Source: a virus. Taken from it: 28,739 bases of DNA. The stretch spans positions 1 through 28,739 of the IMG/VR virus record IMGVR_UViG_3300046002_005300, one strand, 5' to 3'. Positions 1 through 6,124 of this stretch are shown here, piece after piece. The translations under genes were made by a program, and so were the position numbers. Positions within the stretch are counted from its first letter, which is position 1. Each line of letters begins with the position of its first letter. A model generated the notes under the pieces. The model ran no database searches, was not told the DNA's origin, and saw only the letters and a list, made by a program, of their open reading frames with translations.

Positions 1-64
1 AAGTTACGTTTGGGGTTATGCATTCGGAGCCTCTTTTTTTGAGAAACCGGGTAGGGGTTCGGCA
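1..64. other. Left genome end, half of putative cos/intergenic region
   Basis: This is non-coding sequence between the HNH stop codon and the window edge. It carries TTACGTTTGGG at 4-14, which also occurs at 28722-28732. If the two window ends are joined, the copies lie in direct orientation exactly 21 bp apart, and the gap between the HNH and TerS genes becomes about 137 bp. HNH-terminase intergenic regions are where cos sites of this phage type are usually found. Assigning cos here is inference; the true cut position and overhang cannot be read from one strand. Confidence 0.4.
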
Positions 65-433
65 TTATTGGCCACGCTCCTGCCTGGTCTTGGCTTTGTG
101 GCATTCGTGACACAAGCTTTGCAGATTGTCCTGGTTGAATGCGTACTCTGCCCGGCCTTTGTGTGGGATGATATGATCAACGTCCGTGGCGCGTGCTCCG
201 CAGGCCCTGCAGAGCGGCTCCAAGGCCAGACGGTCCCTGCGGCATTTGGGCCAGCGTGGATCCTTGTACACCCACCGGTAGGCGTCGCCGCCCCCACGCT
301 CCCAGCGGGCAGCGTTGCTGGCTTTGCGCATTGCTTCGTACTCAAAGCCTTGTTCTTTGTGTGTGGCGCAGAAGCTCCGCGGTTCATCCACCATGTTGTA
401 GCACCCGGGAGCCAGGCAGATGAATCGCTTCAT
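65..433 (-). CDS. HNH endonuclease (terminase-associated)
   Basis: This 122-residue protein has an N-terminal Cys/His cluster (C6, C11, C22, H25) and a C-terminal HNH domain: CxxC at C75/C78, DH at D86-H87, an Asn-Leu near 103, and CxxCH at C108-C111-H112. HNH proteins next to terminases are known to assist cos cleavage during packaging in HK97-like and staphylococcal phages. Here the gene would sit directly upstream of TerS if the ends are joined. An upstream ATG at 502 is in frame but has no Shine-Dalgarno. The ATG at 433 has AAGG 7 nt upstream and overlaps the stop of a small gene (430-561) by ATGA, so 433 is preferred. Confidence 0.88.
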   Translation of the reverse strand: MKRFICLAPGCYNMVDEPRSFCATHKEQGFEYEAMRKASNAARWERGGGDAYRWVYKDPRWPKCRRDRLALEPLCRACGARATDVDHIIPHKGRAEYAFNQDNLQSLCHECHKAKTRQERGQ

Positions 434-561
434 GCTTTGGCCTTGCGCTTTCTTTCGGCTGGATCTTTCTTGTACGTCTCTGGAGATTTGTACTGAAACC
501 ATGGGGCTGTGATCACTAGATGCTTGGGCATGTCTGGGCTTGGGCAGGCGCGGACTTTCAT
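430..561 (-). CDS. Small basic hypothetical protein, 43 aa
   Basis: This small ORF starts MKVRACPSPD and ends in a Lys/Arg-rich tail (ERKRKAKA). Its ATG overlaps the TGA of the upstream gene (558-911), and its own TGA overlaps the ATG of the HNH gene at 433. Both overlaps are ATGA, the pattern used by nearly every gene pair in this operon, and it fills what would otherwise be a gap of about 125 bp. No domain is recognised. The basic tail next to an HNH/terminase gene is compatible with nucleic-acid binding, but that is inference. Confidence 0.6.
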   Translation of the reverse strand: MKVRACPSPDMPKHLVITAPWFQYKSPETYKKDPAERKRKAKA

Positions 562-911
562 TGTTCCCCCATGGTTATTGCGTTTGCCGTATCAAGGGCA
601 TCTTCAAGAACAGCGGTTCCGTAATCGGTCTTCCCTGCATCGATGTAGGCGCAGCATAGCCTGATGTTTGATATCACTTCATCATTCAGATAGCTGTAAG
701 GCATGTTAGCCATGTGACACCCGCTAATACCCTTATAGGTTCCATCCTCGTGGATCTTGCCACGGTATAAAACCATCCGCTCGGAATAAGCGTCCCATTC
801 TCCAGGAGCACGGTACATAGCCCGCCACATCCAGCCGTCCACCTCGACATCGAACAAGTGCCCGGACTTATCGCCCCTGCGCGGCGGTGCGAACAAATCA
901 AGCTGCATCAT
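558..911 (-). CDS. Hypothetical early-operon protein, 117 aa
   Basis: The protein begins MMQLDLFAPPRR, a start seen in many small phage early proteins, followed by an acidic and aromatic-rich body with several Cys and a C-terminal helical stretch. I recognise no domain. An in-frame start at 998 exists, but the ATG at 911 overlaps the TGA of the preceding gene (ATGA) and has a purine-rich AAGGGATGGG just upstream. A second ATG at 908 follows immediately. Its role is unknown; it lies between the replication genes and the HNH gene. Confidence 0.6.
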   Translation of the reverse strand: MMQLDLFAPPRRGDKSGHLFDVEVDGWMWRAMYRAPGEWDAYSERMVLYRGKIHEDGTYKGISGCHMANMPYSYLNDEVISNIRLCCAYIDAGKTDYGTAVLEDALDTANAITMGEQ

Positions 912-1282
912 CCCATCCCTTTCAATTTTTCGGCAACATATAGCCTGGCTGCATCTATCGCAGCCGCCTTTGTTGTTGCCGCGAATCCTTTCCCCCACTT
1001 GCGTAGAGGAGCGAATCCGCCGCCGCCACTGTTAGACTTGTACCAGGTAGCACCCCATAGCCAAACGTCGGGCTGTATCTGGCGTAAGTACACGTAACAG
1101 CGCGGCATTGGCAGTGGCATGGTTTCTACTGGGTATGCTTTGTCTGCATCTTCAAACGCCTGCATTATCTTGTTCCAGCCTTCAAATGTATCATTTTCTA
1201 TACATTCAGTTAGCCAGTCTTTGAATGGTTCGTCTGGTACATCGCCTTGGTCTATTGTGAGGTCAAGCTCTGGCTGGTTCAT
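908..1282 (-). CDS. Hypothetical protein, 124 aa
   Basis: The N-terminus is acidic (MNQPELDLTIDQGDVPDEP). A mid-protein tract is rich in Trp/Tyr and Gly, with WLWGATWYKSNSGGGG at about 74-89, and the C-terminus is an Ala-rich helix. The WYKS...GGGF...A..A...A pattern resembles small phage proteins that accompany replication genes, but no named domain is recognised. The start at 1282 overlaps the upstream stop by ATGA and the end overlaps the downstream gene, so translation is coupled. Confidence 0.6.
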   Translation of the reverse strand: MNQPELDLTIDQGDVPDEPFKDWLTECIENDTFEGWNKIMQAFEDADKAYPVETMPLPMPRCYVYLRQIQPDVWLWGATWYKSNSGGGGFAPLRKWGKGFAATTKAAAIDAARLYVAEKLKGMG

Positions 1283-1614
1283 AGCGTGCCCAGGATCGCT
1301 TCCACCACCCTGTCTTCATCGTCGTGGTGGTAATGATTAGCATCCTTGAGCGCCTCCCTGAGCCGTGCGTTCTCGGCTTTCAGTGCGTCGATCAGCTTTG
1401 CGTCCCCCTGCTGGCTGAACTTGTAGCCGTTGATTGTGACGTCAAGGTAATCAAGCCAGTCGTCCATCTTGTCGGCTGGATACGCCTGCATGCAGTCAGG
1501 TGCCCGATTGATCTCGTGCATCTTCATGCGGTAGCTCTTCGGTTTGGTCATGGCTATACCTGAAAGTTGAGCGTCCGTCTTTTCTGTCTCGTCTTCAACC
1601 AGGGTTAACATCAT
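1279..1614 (-). CDS. Hypothetical protein with C-terminal coiled coil, 111 aa
   Basis: The central part contains DDWLDYLDVTINGYKF. It is followed by a short heptad-like helix (DALKAENARLREALKDA, about 77-93) that should form a coiled coil, and an acidic His-rich segment (HYHHDDED). No family is recognised. The ATG at 1614 overlaps the stop of the replication initiator by 4 nt. An internal Met at residue 22 could be an alternative start (1551), but only the first start preserves the ATGA coupling. Confidence 0.55.
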   Translation of the reverse strand: MMLTLVEDETEKTDAQLSGIAMTKPKSYRMKMHEINRAPDCMQAYPADKMDDWLDYLDVTINGYKFSQQGDAKLIDALKAENARLREALKDANHYHHDDEDRVVEAILGTL

Positions 1615-2543
1615 ACGGTCTCCAGTTCTCTGGCAAAGGATGTGGCTTTGCAGGCGGCGGAAAAGGCGGATGCTGCGGCGGCGCGTTCTTCTGGGGTTGG
1701 TGGCGGCTCTGTGGCTTGCCTGGGTGGCGGCGGGGCTGGGGCTTTGGCTGACAGGCGGGCGGCCATGGTGGCGATGTTTAGGCAGTAGGCCCGGAAGTCA
1801 AAGTCTGGGGCACGACGGGCTGCAGGGGTGTTGCGGTCACATCTGGCGGTGGCAAACCACAGGTCACGCCAATTAGCAAAATACTCTGCCCTGAGCTTCC
1901 TGGCTGCATCCATGGTCTCAGCTACTCGAACAATGGTGGTGGCATAGGTGGTGGACTTGGGCGGTGGGGCTACGTGTGCGCCCGTGAGGTCTGACAGGGC
2001 TTGATACCAGTCATTGACGATGGCCTCCGGAGTACATGCCAAGGTGGAAATATTTCCACCTTGGGCAGCGAGCTGCGTTTCTTCTTGGATCGTTTCGGTA
2101 ACGGTGGCGGGCGGGGCGTTTCTCCCCTCTCCTTCTAATTCTCCTTCTAATTCTCCCTCTCCCTCTGACCGTTCCATTTGCGTTTCATCGGCGTTACATG
2201 GCGTTTCATCGGCGTTACGGTGAATGTCACGGAACCGGCGGACTCGTTTGGTTGACTCGCCAACCTGGTATTCGTCCCAGTTGCAGACCACCATAAGTCC
2301 GTTGTCGTCCAGCTCGACCAGGCCGCGCTTGATGAATACGCCGCGTATCTCTTCGTAGCGCTTGGTCTCGAGCAGACACAGGTCGGCAAATATTTCTTCG
2401 TCCATCTCCAGCGTGCCGTCCTCGCACTTGGTGAGCAGGCCGATCCAAAAGGTTAAGCAGTCGTGTCCGTAGCGGCGGATGATGAAGCTGACCTTCTCAT
2501 CATTGAGAACGTTGCGCCAGAGCTTTACCCAGGGGTTTTTCAT
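1611..2543 (-). CDS. Phage replisome organizer / DnaD-like replication initiator
   Basis: The N-terminus (KNPWVKLWRNVLNDEKVSFI, then ...YGHDCLTFWIGLLTKCEDG) matches the winged-helix domain of phage replisome-organizer proteins, which bind the phage origin and recruit the host helicase. A low-complexity linker at about 108-145 has repeated NADET and GELEGE segments. The C-terminal half, with a WYQALSDLTG helix and a Pro/Ala-rich end, would contact other replication factors. The length of 310 residues is typical. GAGG precedes the ATG by about 8 nt, and a 28-codon ORF overlaps the start by ATGA. The DNA encoding the linker carries direct repeats that could be the origin. No helicase gene is present, so host DnaB is probably used. 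Confidence 0.8.
   Translation of the reverse strand: MKNPWVKLWRNVLNDEKVSFIIRRYGHDCLTFWIGLLTKCEDGTLEMDEEIFADLCLLETKRYEEIRGVFIKRGLVELDDNGLMVVCNWDEYQVGESTKRVRRFRDIHRNADETPCNADETQMERSEGEGELEGELEGEGRNAPPATVTETIQEETQLAAQGGNISTLACTPEAIVNDWYQALSDLTGAHVAPPPKSTTYATTIVRVAETMDAARKLRAEYFANWRDLWFATARCDRNTPAARRAPDFDFRAYCLNIATMAARLSAKAPAPPPPRQATEPPPTPEERAAAASAFSAACKATSFARELETV
2129..2218. repeat. Tandem repeats inside initiator gene, candidate origin
   Basis: Two 18-bp copies of GCGTTTCATCGGCGTTAC lie at 2180-2197 and 2201-2218 (21-bp period, two helical turns). Two adjacent 12-bp copies of CTCCTTCTAATT lie at 2129-2140 and 2141-2152. Both sets are in the linker-coding part of the initiator gene. Lambdoid O genes carry their origin iterons in the same relative place. 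The repeats could instead reflect only the repeated NADET and GELEGE peptides, so the origin assignment is inference. Confidence 0.45.
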
Positions 2544-2626
2544 CGGCTGGCCTCGGTTTCTGCCCCGGACTGCGATTTGAATGCAGCATGCGCTGCCCCG
2601 GACTGAGCGTTCCTTATTTCTCCCAT
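2540..2626 (-). CDS. Small ORF upstream of replication initiator, 28 aa
   Basis: This 28-codon ORF begins MGEIRNAQSG. It has a strong GGAGG (2634-2638) 7 nt before its ATG, located inside the end of the DUF1064 gene. Its TGA overlaps the ATG of the initiator gene. It contains an in-frame 11-codon duplication, visible as CTGCCCCGGACTG at 2560-2572 and 2593-2605. Without it the initiator would be uncoupled from its operon. It may be a real microprotein or a translational-coupling leader; no function is recognised. Confidence 0.45.
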   Translation of the reverse strand: MGEIRNAQSGAAHAAFKSQSGAETEASR

Positions 2627-3054
2627 GCCTGAACCTCCCTAAAATGCATGTCCGGGTAAAGCCACTCGAGCATAGCCCGCTTGACCTTGTAGGTGTCTGT
2701 CGCCCGGCCCTTCACATCCTCTACCCATATCCTGTTTGTACCGGCCTCCAGGTAGCGGAAGTCGGCAATGTACCTCACCCCGGAACACCTGGTCCCGTCC
2801 TTGCGAACATACGGCTTGACCAGCACGTACGGGACTTGCCGCTCAAGGTCTATGATCTTCCCGGCCCGCTCCATGGCCCGCAGTACGCACCAGCGGGCAG
2901 CCTCGGCCTTGCTGTCAAACACGATGCCGTCTATGGTCCGGGCTGCCGGGGCAGCCACCCCATACTTGTTGTGCCGGCGAGCGCCAGACCGTTGCGCGAT
3001 GGTCTGCCGGATGGCCTGGATGTCATCGTACAACGTGTCAGAAGATGGTTGCAT
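2614..3054 (-). CDS. DUF1064 nuclease-like protein
   Basis: The 146-residue sequence matches the phage DUF1064 family: a basic N-terminus with HNKYG, then IVFDSKAEAARW (E51), a hydrophobic strand, RYIADF (D98) and WVEDVKG (E112, D113, K115). The E...D...(D/E)xK spacing is the active-site pattern of PD-(D/E)xK endonucleases, so a structure-specific or resolvase-like nuclease in replication or recombination is likely. The start overlaps the end of the upstream OB-like gene by 17 nt. The neighbouring initiator and OB-like genes support a DNA-metabolism role. No experimental function is known to me for this family. Confidence 0.8.
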   Translation of the reverse strand: MQPSSDTLYDDIQAIRQTIAQRSGARRHNKYGVAAPAARTIDGIVFDSKAEAARWCVLRAMERAGKIIDLERQVPYVLVKPYVRKDGTRCSGVRYIADFRYLEAGTNRIWVEDVKGRATDTYKVKRAMLEWLYPDMHFREVQAWEK

Positions 3055-3586
3055 CGTATGCTGTCCCGCTGGCCTGGGAATATGCTGCCATGCCGTCCCG
3101 TGCCGGGTTGGGCGGTGGCAGCTGGTTGTTGAGCATGGTGAGGATCCATTCGGGTACGTAGCCCGGTTCGGTCTCGGTCGGGAATGCCGTCCAGTTCTTC
3201 GGTGGTGGCAGTACGGCCGCGATCTCTACAAAGGGATCACCGTTGCCTTTGACGATCTGGACCATGTTTAGCTGGCAGGGCTTGCCAAGGATGTTGTCCA
3301 GGTCAAAGCCGTCCAGCTGCTCCGGGGTGAAGGCCCGGCCGCGCCAGCTCTGAAGGTCGGCCGTCAGGGTGGCTTTGTCGGACAGGCTGGCGGTGTACTT
3401 CTTGGTGGCGATAAACCGGGTGCCGTCAGACCGGCGGGATTCCAGCTCCCACATGATAACCACTTTGTGCTGGGGTTTGTTCTGAAAGCCTGGCTGCAGC
3501 CCTACGTCGAAGTAGTTGATGCAGATGGCCGAGACAAGCCCGGATGGCAGTGGTTCAAACTCTGTCGCTGGCCTTGATACGATCAT
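3038..3586 (-). CDS. Conserved phage protein, possible ssDNA-binding OB fold
   Basis: The 182-residue protein shows a pattern I know from many phage early regions: LPSGLVSAICINYFDVG near 14-30, KVVIMWELE, a KYTASLSDKATLTADLQSWRGRAFTPEQLDGFD block (about 63-95) and LGKPCQLNMVQ. It is beta-rich with a proline-rich C-terminal tail, consistent with an OB-like fold. Its position beside DUF1064 and the initiator suggests a replication or recombination partner such as an ssDNA-binding protein. That function is inferred from context. The start overlaps the upstream stop by ATGA. Confidence 0.6.
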   Translation of the reverse strand: MIVSRPATEFEPLPSGLVSAICINYFDVGLQPGFQNKPQHKVVIMWELESRRSDGTRFIATKKYTASLSDKATLTADLQSWRGRAFTPEQLDGFDLDNILGKPCQLNMVQIVKGNGDPFVEIAAVLPPPKNWTAFPTETEPGYVPEWILTMLNNQLPPPNPARDGMAAYSQASGTAYDATIF

Positions 3587-3918
3587 GTCCGGGGCTCCTT
3601 TGCTGTCCGGGGCTGGCTATGCCTTGTCTCTGCCCTGGTGGCGGCTGGATCAACCGCCTTCGTGTAGTGGTTTTTTGTCAGCTGGTACAGCTTGGCGTAC
3701 CGCTCGATGTTGCAGACCCTGCCATACAGCCTGTCGCAAAGCTTGTTCATGGCTATGGCGTCGAAGCGGCGGCGCAGCCCGGGCAGGATGATGCCAAGCA
3801 GGCGCAGATACCAGCGCTTGCGGCTGGCAGCAAACAACGCGGCGGCCTGTGGCAACAAATGCGACCGGACAAACTGGTCCGATCCTATGCGGGCGTACTT
3901 GGCTTGTTTGGCGTTCAT
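3583..3918 (-). CDS. Hypothetical basic protein, 111 aa
   Basis: The protein is highly basic and starts MNAKQAKYARIGSDQF. A helical core includes a hydrophobic stretch (YLRLLGIILPGL, about 37-48) and KLCDRLYGRVCNIERYAKLYQLTK, then a disordered basic tail. I recognise no domain. The hydrophobic stretch is short and flanked by Arg, so a membrane segment is doubtful. Both ends overlap their neighbours by ATGA. Its charge and place between the HTH protein and the OB-like protein are compatible with DNA binding, without further support. Confidence 0.55.
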   Translation of the reverse strand: MNAKQAKYARIGSDQFVRSHLLPQAAALFAASRKRWYLRLLGIILPGLRRRFDAIAMNKLCDRLYGRVCNIERYAKLYQLTKNHYTKAVDPAATRAETRHSQPRTAKEPRT

Positions 3919-4175
3919 CTGGTCTCCTTTGGTTGTCTTTTAAAGCTGGCGATGATCCCGGGGATGTCTGATTCGTCAACTAGGACACGCTTGCCGATGC
4001 GTACCACCGGGATCCGGTGTTCCCTGGCCAGCCGGTAAAGCATCTCGGGCGAAATGACTCCGATCCTGGTGGCGGCCTGCTGGATGGTTACGCAGCAGGC
4101 CCGGCCGGTGGCGGCCATTATCTCATTCTGGATAGTGTCGCGGCGGTCGTAGCTGCCTGGGTAGTCGGTGGTCAT
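3915..4175 (-). CDS. Excisionase/MerR-type HTH DNA-binding protein
   Basis: This 86-residue protein carries an HTH_17-like domain: VTIQQAATRIGVISPEMLYRL, then IPVVRIGKRVLVDESDI. That is the helix-turn-helix plus wing shared by excisionases and other small MerR-like regulators. It could be the excisionase for the integrase at 6872-8110, which would need to bend attP, or an early regulator. The ORF is open to 4235, but the ATG at 4175 overlaps the upstream TGA (ATGA), so that start is chosen. It lies about 4 kb from the integrase, which is unusual for a classical int-xis pair. Confidence 0.7.
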   Translation of the reverse strand: MTTDYPGSYDRRDTIQNEIMAATGRACCVTIQQAATRIGVISPEMLYRLAREHRIPVVRIGKRVLVDESDIPGIIASFKRQPKETR

Positions 4176-4909
4176 GGCGTACCCCGCTGCAGCTGGTTGG
4201 CAATGCCCTTGCAAACCTTGATCACGTTGTAGCATGCCTCGATGCGGCGGCTGTCATCTGGCAGGCCGTCCAGGTAATCCATGATGGCGTCTACAAACGG
4301 ATCGTCTTTGCCTTCGTGGCTGACCCTGATTCGCTCCTTGAAATCCTGCCGGGCTGCTATCTGTTTGGTCATCTGCTCAATGTCATGGCGCAGGGCTTGG
4401 CTTGGCTTCCCAGTGTGACCGTCCCAAGAATAAGGCTCTGGTTTTTCTCTAGTTGCTGTTTCCTGCTCGATCTCCCTTTTGATCTGCTTTACCTTCTCGG
4501 CCTGGGCTTTTTCTTCCTCGGCAAGCTTGTCATCAGTGCCGCGGCGCCAGCCTTCGGGCTTCTGGCCTGTCTTGTTGAACGTGTCCACCCGCTGTCTTGC
4601 CTGCTGCGCTTCGGTCTGCTTCTCCTGGGCTTCGATGGTCTCTATCTGGCGGTAGGCTTCCTGCAAATTTGCAACTGTTGCAATTTTGTTCTGGTGCTGG
4701 TGAAGAGCTATGTAGTTGTACGCTGTGCGTTCGGAAAAGCGGCAGTTCAGCTTCACCCAGGGCAGAAAATCCCCATGCTTGAGATTGTCTTTCATTTCCG
4801 ACAGCAGGCGGCCAACCCTGATGGCGTCCTGGACAGATTGCCGCAGGGAGTCTTCTATGATCCGGTGCAGCGTGTTTATTTGGGTTGCTATGCTGGCCAG
4901 GTCGTTCAT
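4172..4909 (-). CDS. DUF3102-like phage protein, 245 aa
   Basis: The N-terminal 70 residues match the DUF3102 pattern: long helices, a VGRLLSEMKDNLKHGDFLPWV segment and then FSERTAYNYIALH, which looks like a DNA-binding helical motif. The middle (about 90-165) is a charged coiled coil rich in Gln, Glu and Lys (QAEKVKQIKREIEQETATRE). The C-terminus is a globular helical part. Such proteins resemble ParB/Noc-like or plasmid-maintenance regulators, but the phage role is unsettled. The ATG at 4909 overlaps the KilAC gene stop by ATGA and has GGAG 8 nt upstream; an in-frame start at 4942 lacks these. Confidence 0.65.
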   Translation of the reverse strand: MNDLASIATQINTLHRIIEDSLRQSVQDAIRVGRLLSEMKDNLKHGDFLPWVKLNCRFSERTAYNYIALHQHQNKIATVANLQEAYRQIETIEAQEKQTEAQQARQRVDTFNKTGQKPEGWRRGTDDKLAEEEKAQAEKVKQIKREIEQETATREKPEPYSWDGHTGKPSQALRHDIEQMTKQIAARQDFKERIRVSHEGKDDPFVDAIMDYLDGLPDDSRRIEACYNVIKVCKGIANQLQRGTP

Positions 4910-5322
4910 CGGTAGTACTCCACGAGCTTCGGAAGGATCCATGCCAAGCCCTTGCCGGTGAACAGGGGGACCAGCTTCATCCCCACATGTTCGTTGTGCT
5001 TCAAAACCAGCTTGAAATGGTGGGTGTACTGCTGGTACGGCTCGTTGCGGTGGGACTCGGACGCCTGAAGGATGCCTAAGGTGCGCAGGGTATCAAACAG
5101 CCTGTTCTGCCCTATCTCTGCGCCGGTAAGTTCCTTGAGCTTCGGGGACAAAAGTTTGGCTGCTTCGGCGAAGGTATAGCATTCGCCATCATCCATGACA
5201 GCCATGCCCAATTCTGCCGGTGCTCTCATCCTGGAAATGACAGCCATCAACTGGTTGTTGGTGTCTACGGCCTGCTGCAATACGCTGGCAATGTCGCCGC
5301 CAACAAAAGCCAGATCACTCAT
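4906..5322 (-). CDS. Phage antirepressor KilAC domain protein
   Basis: This is a 138-residue protein whose C-terminal about 90 residues match the KilAC (ANT C-terminal) domain: YTFAEAAKLLSPKL, IGQNRLFDTLRTLGIL, NEPYQQY and LFTGKGLAWILPKL. KilAC proteins bind DNA and in several temperate phages counteract the repressor. The usual N-terminal Bro-N or Rha domain is absent and replaced by about 45 residues of helical sequence, so this is a stand-alone KilAC. It is an early gene two positions after the RHH gene at the switch, which fits an antirepressor or early regulator. The start overlaps the upstream stop by ATGA. Confidence 0.78.
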   Translation of the reverse strand: MSDLAFVGGDIASVLQQAVDTNNQLMAVISRMRAPAELGMAVMDDGECYTFAEAAKLLSPKLKELTGAEIGQNRLFDTLRTLGILQASESHRNEPYQQYTHHFKLVLKHNEHVGMKLVPLFTGKGLAWILPKLVEYYR

Positions 5323-5579
5323 GCAAATCTCCTTACCAACGCCTCTTCTTCGTAGAGGTCCAGCACTTGCCGGTTACGGTCGATGGTCTGGCCAAAGGTC
5401 GGAAAGAACCGCAGCAGCCCGACCAGGTCAACCGGGAGGCCAAGCCGGGTGAACCTAGCCGTGAGTACCGTAGTCCAGTCATAAATTTCCGTTTTTTTGT
5501 CCTTGCGGGACATGTTCTGGTACTCGGTGTACATGTGGCCAAACGCTTCGATGGATACGCGGAATGGCGCTGGCTTCAT
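5319..5579 (-). CDS. Hypothetical early protein, 86 aa
   Basis: The protein is all-helical in appearance, with IYDWTTVLTARFTRLGLPVDLVGLLRFF in the middle and an acidic end (DLYEEEALVRRFA). No domain is recognised. It sits between the RHH protein and the KilAC protein, overlapping both by ATGA, so it is co-translated with the first lytic gene. In other phages this position often holds small regulators or anti-host factors, but nothing in the sequence decides this. Confidence 0.55.
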   Translation of the reverse strand: MKPAPFRVSIEAFGHMYTEYQNMSRKDKKTEIYDWTTVLTARFTRLGLPVDLVGLLRFFPTFGQTIDRNRQVLDLYEEEALVRRFA

Positions 5580-5776
5580 GGTTGGCGCTCCATGTATGCC
5601 TGGAGTTCTCTGGCCTGGACAGATTCGTGCAGCTTCAAGTATGCGTCCAATCCGGACTCAAGAAGCCGCAGGCTCATCTCGGCAATGCTGATCTCGTTCT
5701 TCGCAGCTATCAGCCGGATCTGTAACTTTACGTCCCGCGGGAGCTTAATTCCCATGTACTGGTGTTTCTGTTCCAT
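5576..5776 (-). CDS. Ribbon-helix-helix regulator, first gene of leftward operon
   Basis: The 66-residue protein has the RHH pattern: a short strand (YMGIKLPRD), helix one (VKLQIRLIAAKNEIS) and helix two (IAEMSLRLLESGLDAYLKL). RHH dimers bind palindromic operators and act as Arc- or Cop-like repressors. The frame is open to 5869, with ATGs at 5785, 5776 and 5755. A good sigma70 promoter (-35 at 5807-5812, -10 at 5785-5790) would start transcription near 5778, so the ATG at 5776 would be essentially leaderless. The 5785 start is the alternative. It faces another small regulator across a divergent promoter region. Confidence 0.7.
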   Translation of the reverse strand: MEQKHQYMGIKLPRDVKLQIRLIAAKNEISIAEMSLRLLESGLDAYLKLHESVQARELQAYMERQP

Positions 5777-5783
5777 AACTGCC

Positions 5784-5812
5784 ATTATTAGGTCACACTT
5801 GTGATGTGTCAA
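5784..5812 (-). promoter_or_regulatory. Leftward early promoter with embedded operator
   Basis: On the minus strand a perfect TTGACA (5807-5812) is followed after 16 bp by TAATAA (5785-5790), or after 17 bp by AATAAT. Between the hexamers lies a perfect inverted repeat TCACA-CT-TGTGA (5793-5804). A repressor bound there would block RNA polymerase, so this is the natural candidate for the lytic promoter and its operator. Confidence 0.65.
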
Positions 5813-5851
5813 GACATAAAATAAAGTTTTTCTTTTATTTGTCGATTGAAT

Positions 5852-5875
5852 TGATATAATTGAACACACAGGAGG
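5852..5875 (+). promoter_or_regulatory. Extended -10 promoter and RBS of plus-strand lysogeny gene
   Basis: On the plus strand TGATATAAT (TG at 5852-5853, TATAAT at 5855-5860) is a full extended -10 element. No good -35 is visible, as is usual for such promoters and for activator-dependent maintenance promoters. AGGAGG at 5870-5875 sits 6 nt before the ATG at 5882. The element starts about 40 bp from the leftward -35, so both promoters share one control region. Confidence 0.65.
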
Positions 5876-5881
5876 CGCGTT

Positions 5882-6124
5882 ATGCCTAAAAGGAAAGACG
5901 AATCAGATAAAGCTGTTATCGTTAGGGTAAGGATGAATGATGAAATCCGCATCCGATGCGATAAGGCAAGACTCGCAGGAGCCCACTCTCATGAGCCTGA
6001 ATCGTCATTTGTAGGGTACTTAGTTCGTATCGGGCTGGCAAAATACGAAATAACTATCTTGCCAGCAGAAAATGCGCAAGATGAAGGGATGCCTACCCAA
6101 GCCAGAAATTCAGCCGTCTCCTGA
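5882..6124 (+). CDS. Small RHH-like protein, candidate lysogeny repressor
   Basis: The 80-residue protein has a basic N-terminus, a possible strand (AVIVRVRMND) followed by EIRIRCDKARLAGAH, then a second helix (SSFVGYLVRIGLAKYE). This arrangement resembles ribbon-helix-helix DNA-binding proteins, though the loop is longer than usual. It is the first plus-strand gene of the switch, preceded by an extended -10 promoter and a strong RBS, the place where a CI-like repressor is normally found. No CI-type HTH or LexA-like peptidase is present anywhere in the window, so this is the best repressor candidate. The assignment rests on context and a weak motif. Confidence 0.5.
   Translation: MPKRKDESDKAVIVRVRMNDEIRIRCDKARLAGAHSHEPESSFVGYLVRIGLAKYEITILPAENAQDEGMPTQARNSAVS

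Noticed and set aside
16-387. Second minus-strand frame overlapping the HNH gene
   Set aside because: It is low-complexity Ala/Thr/Pro sequence without domain, RBS or coupling; the HNH frame has intact zinc and catalytic residues.
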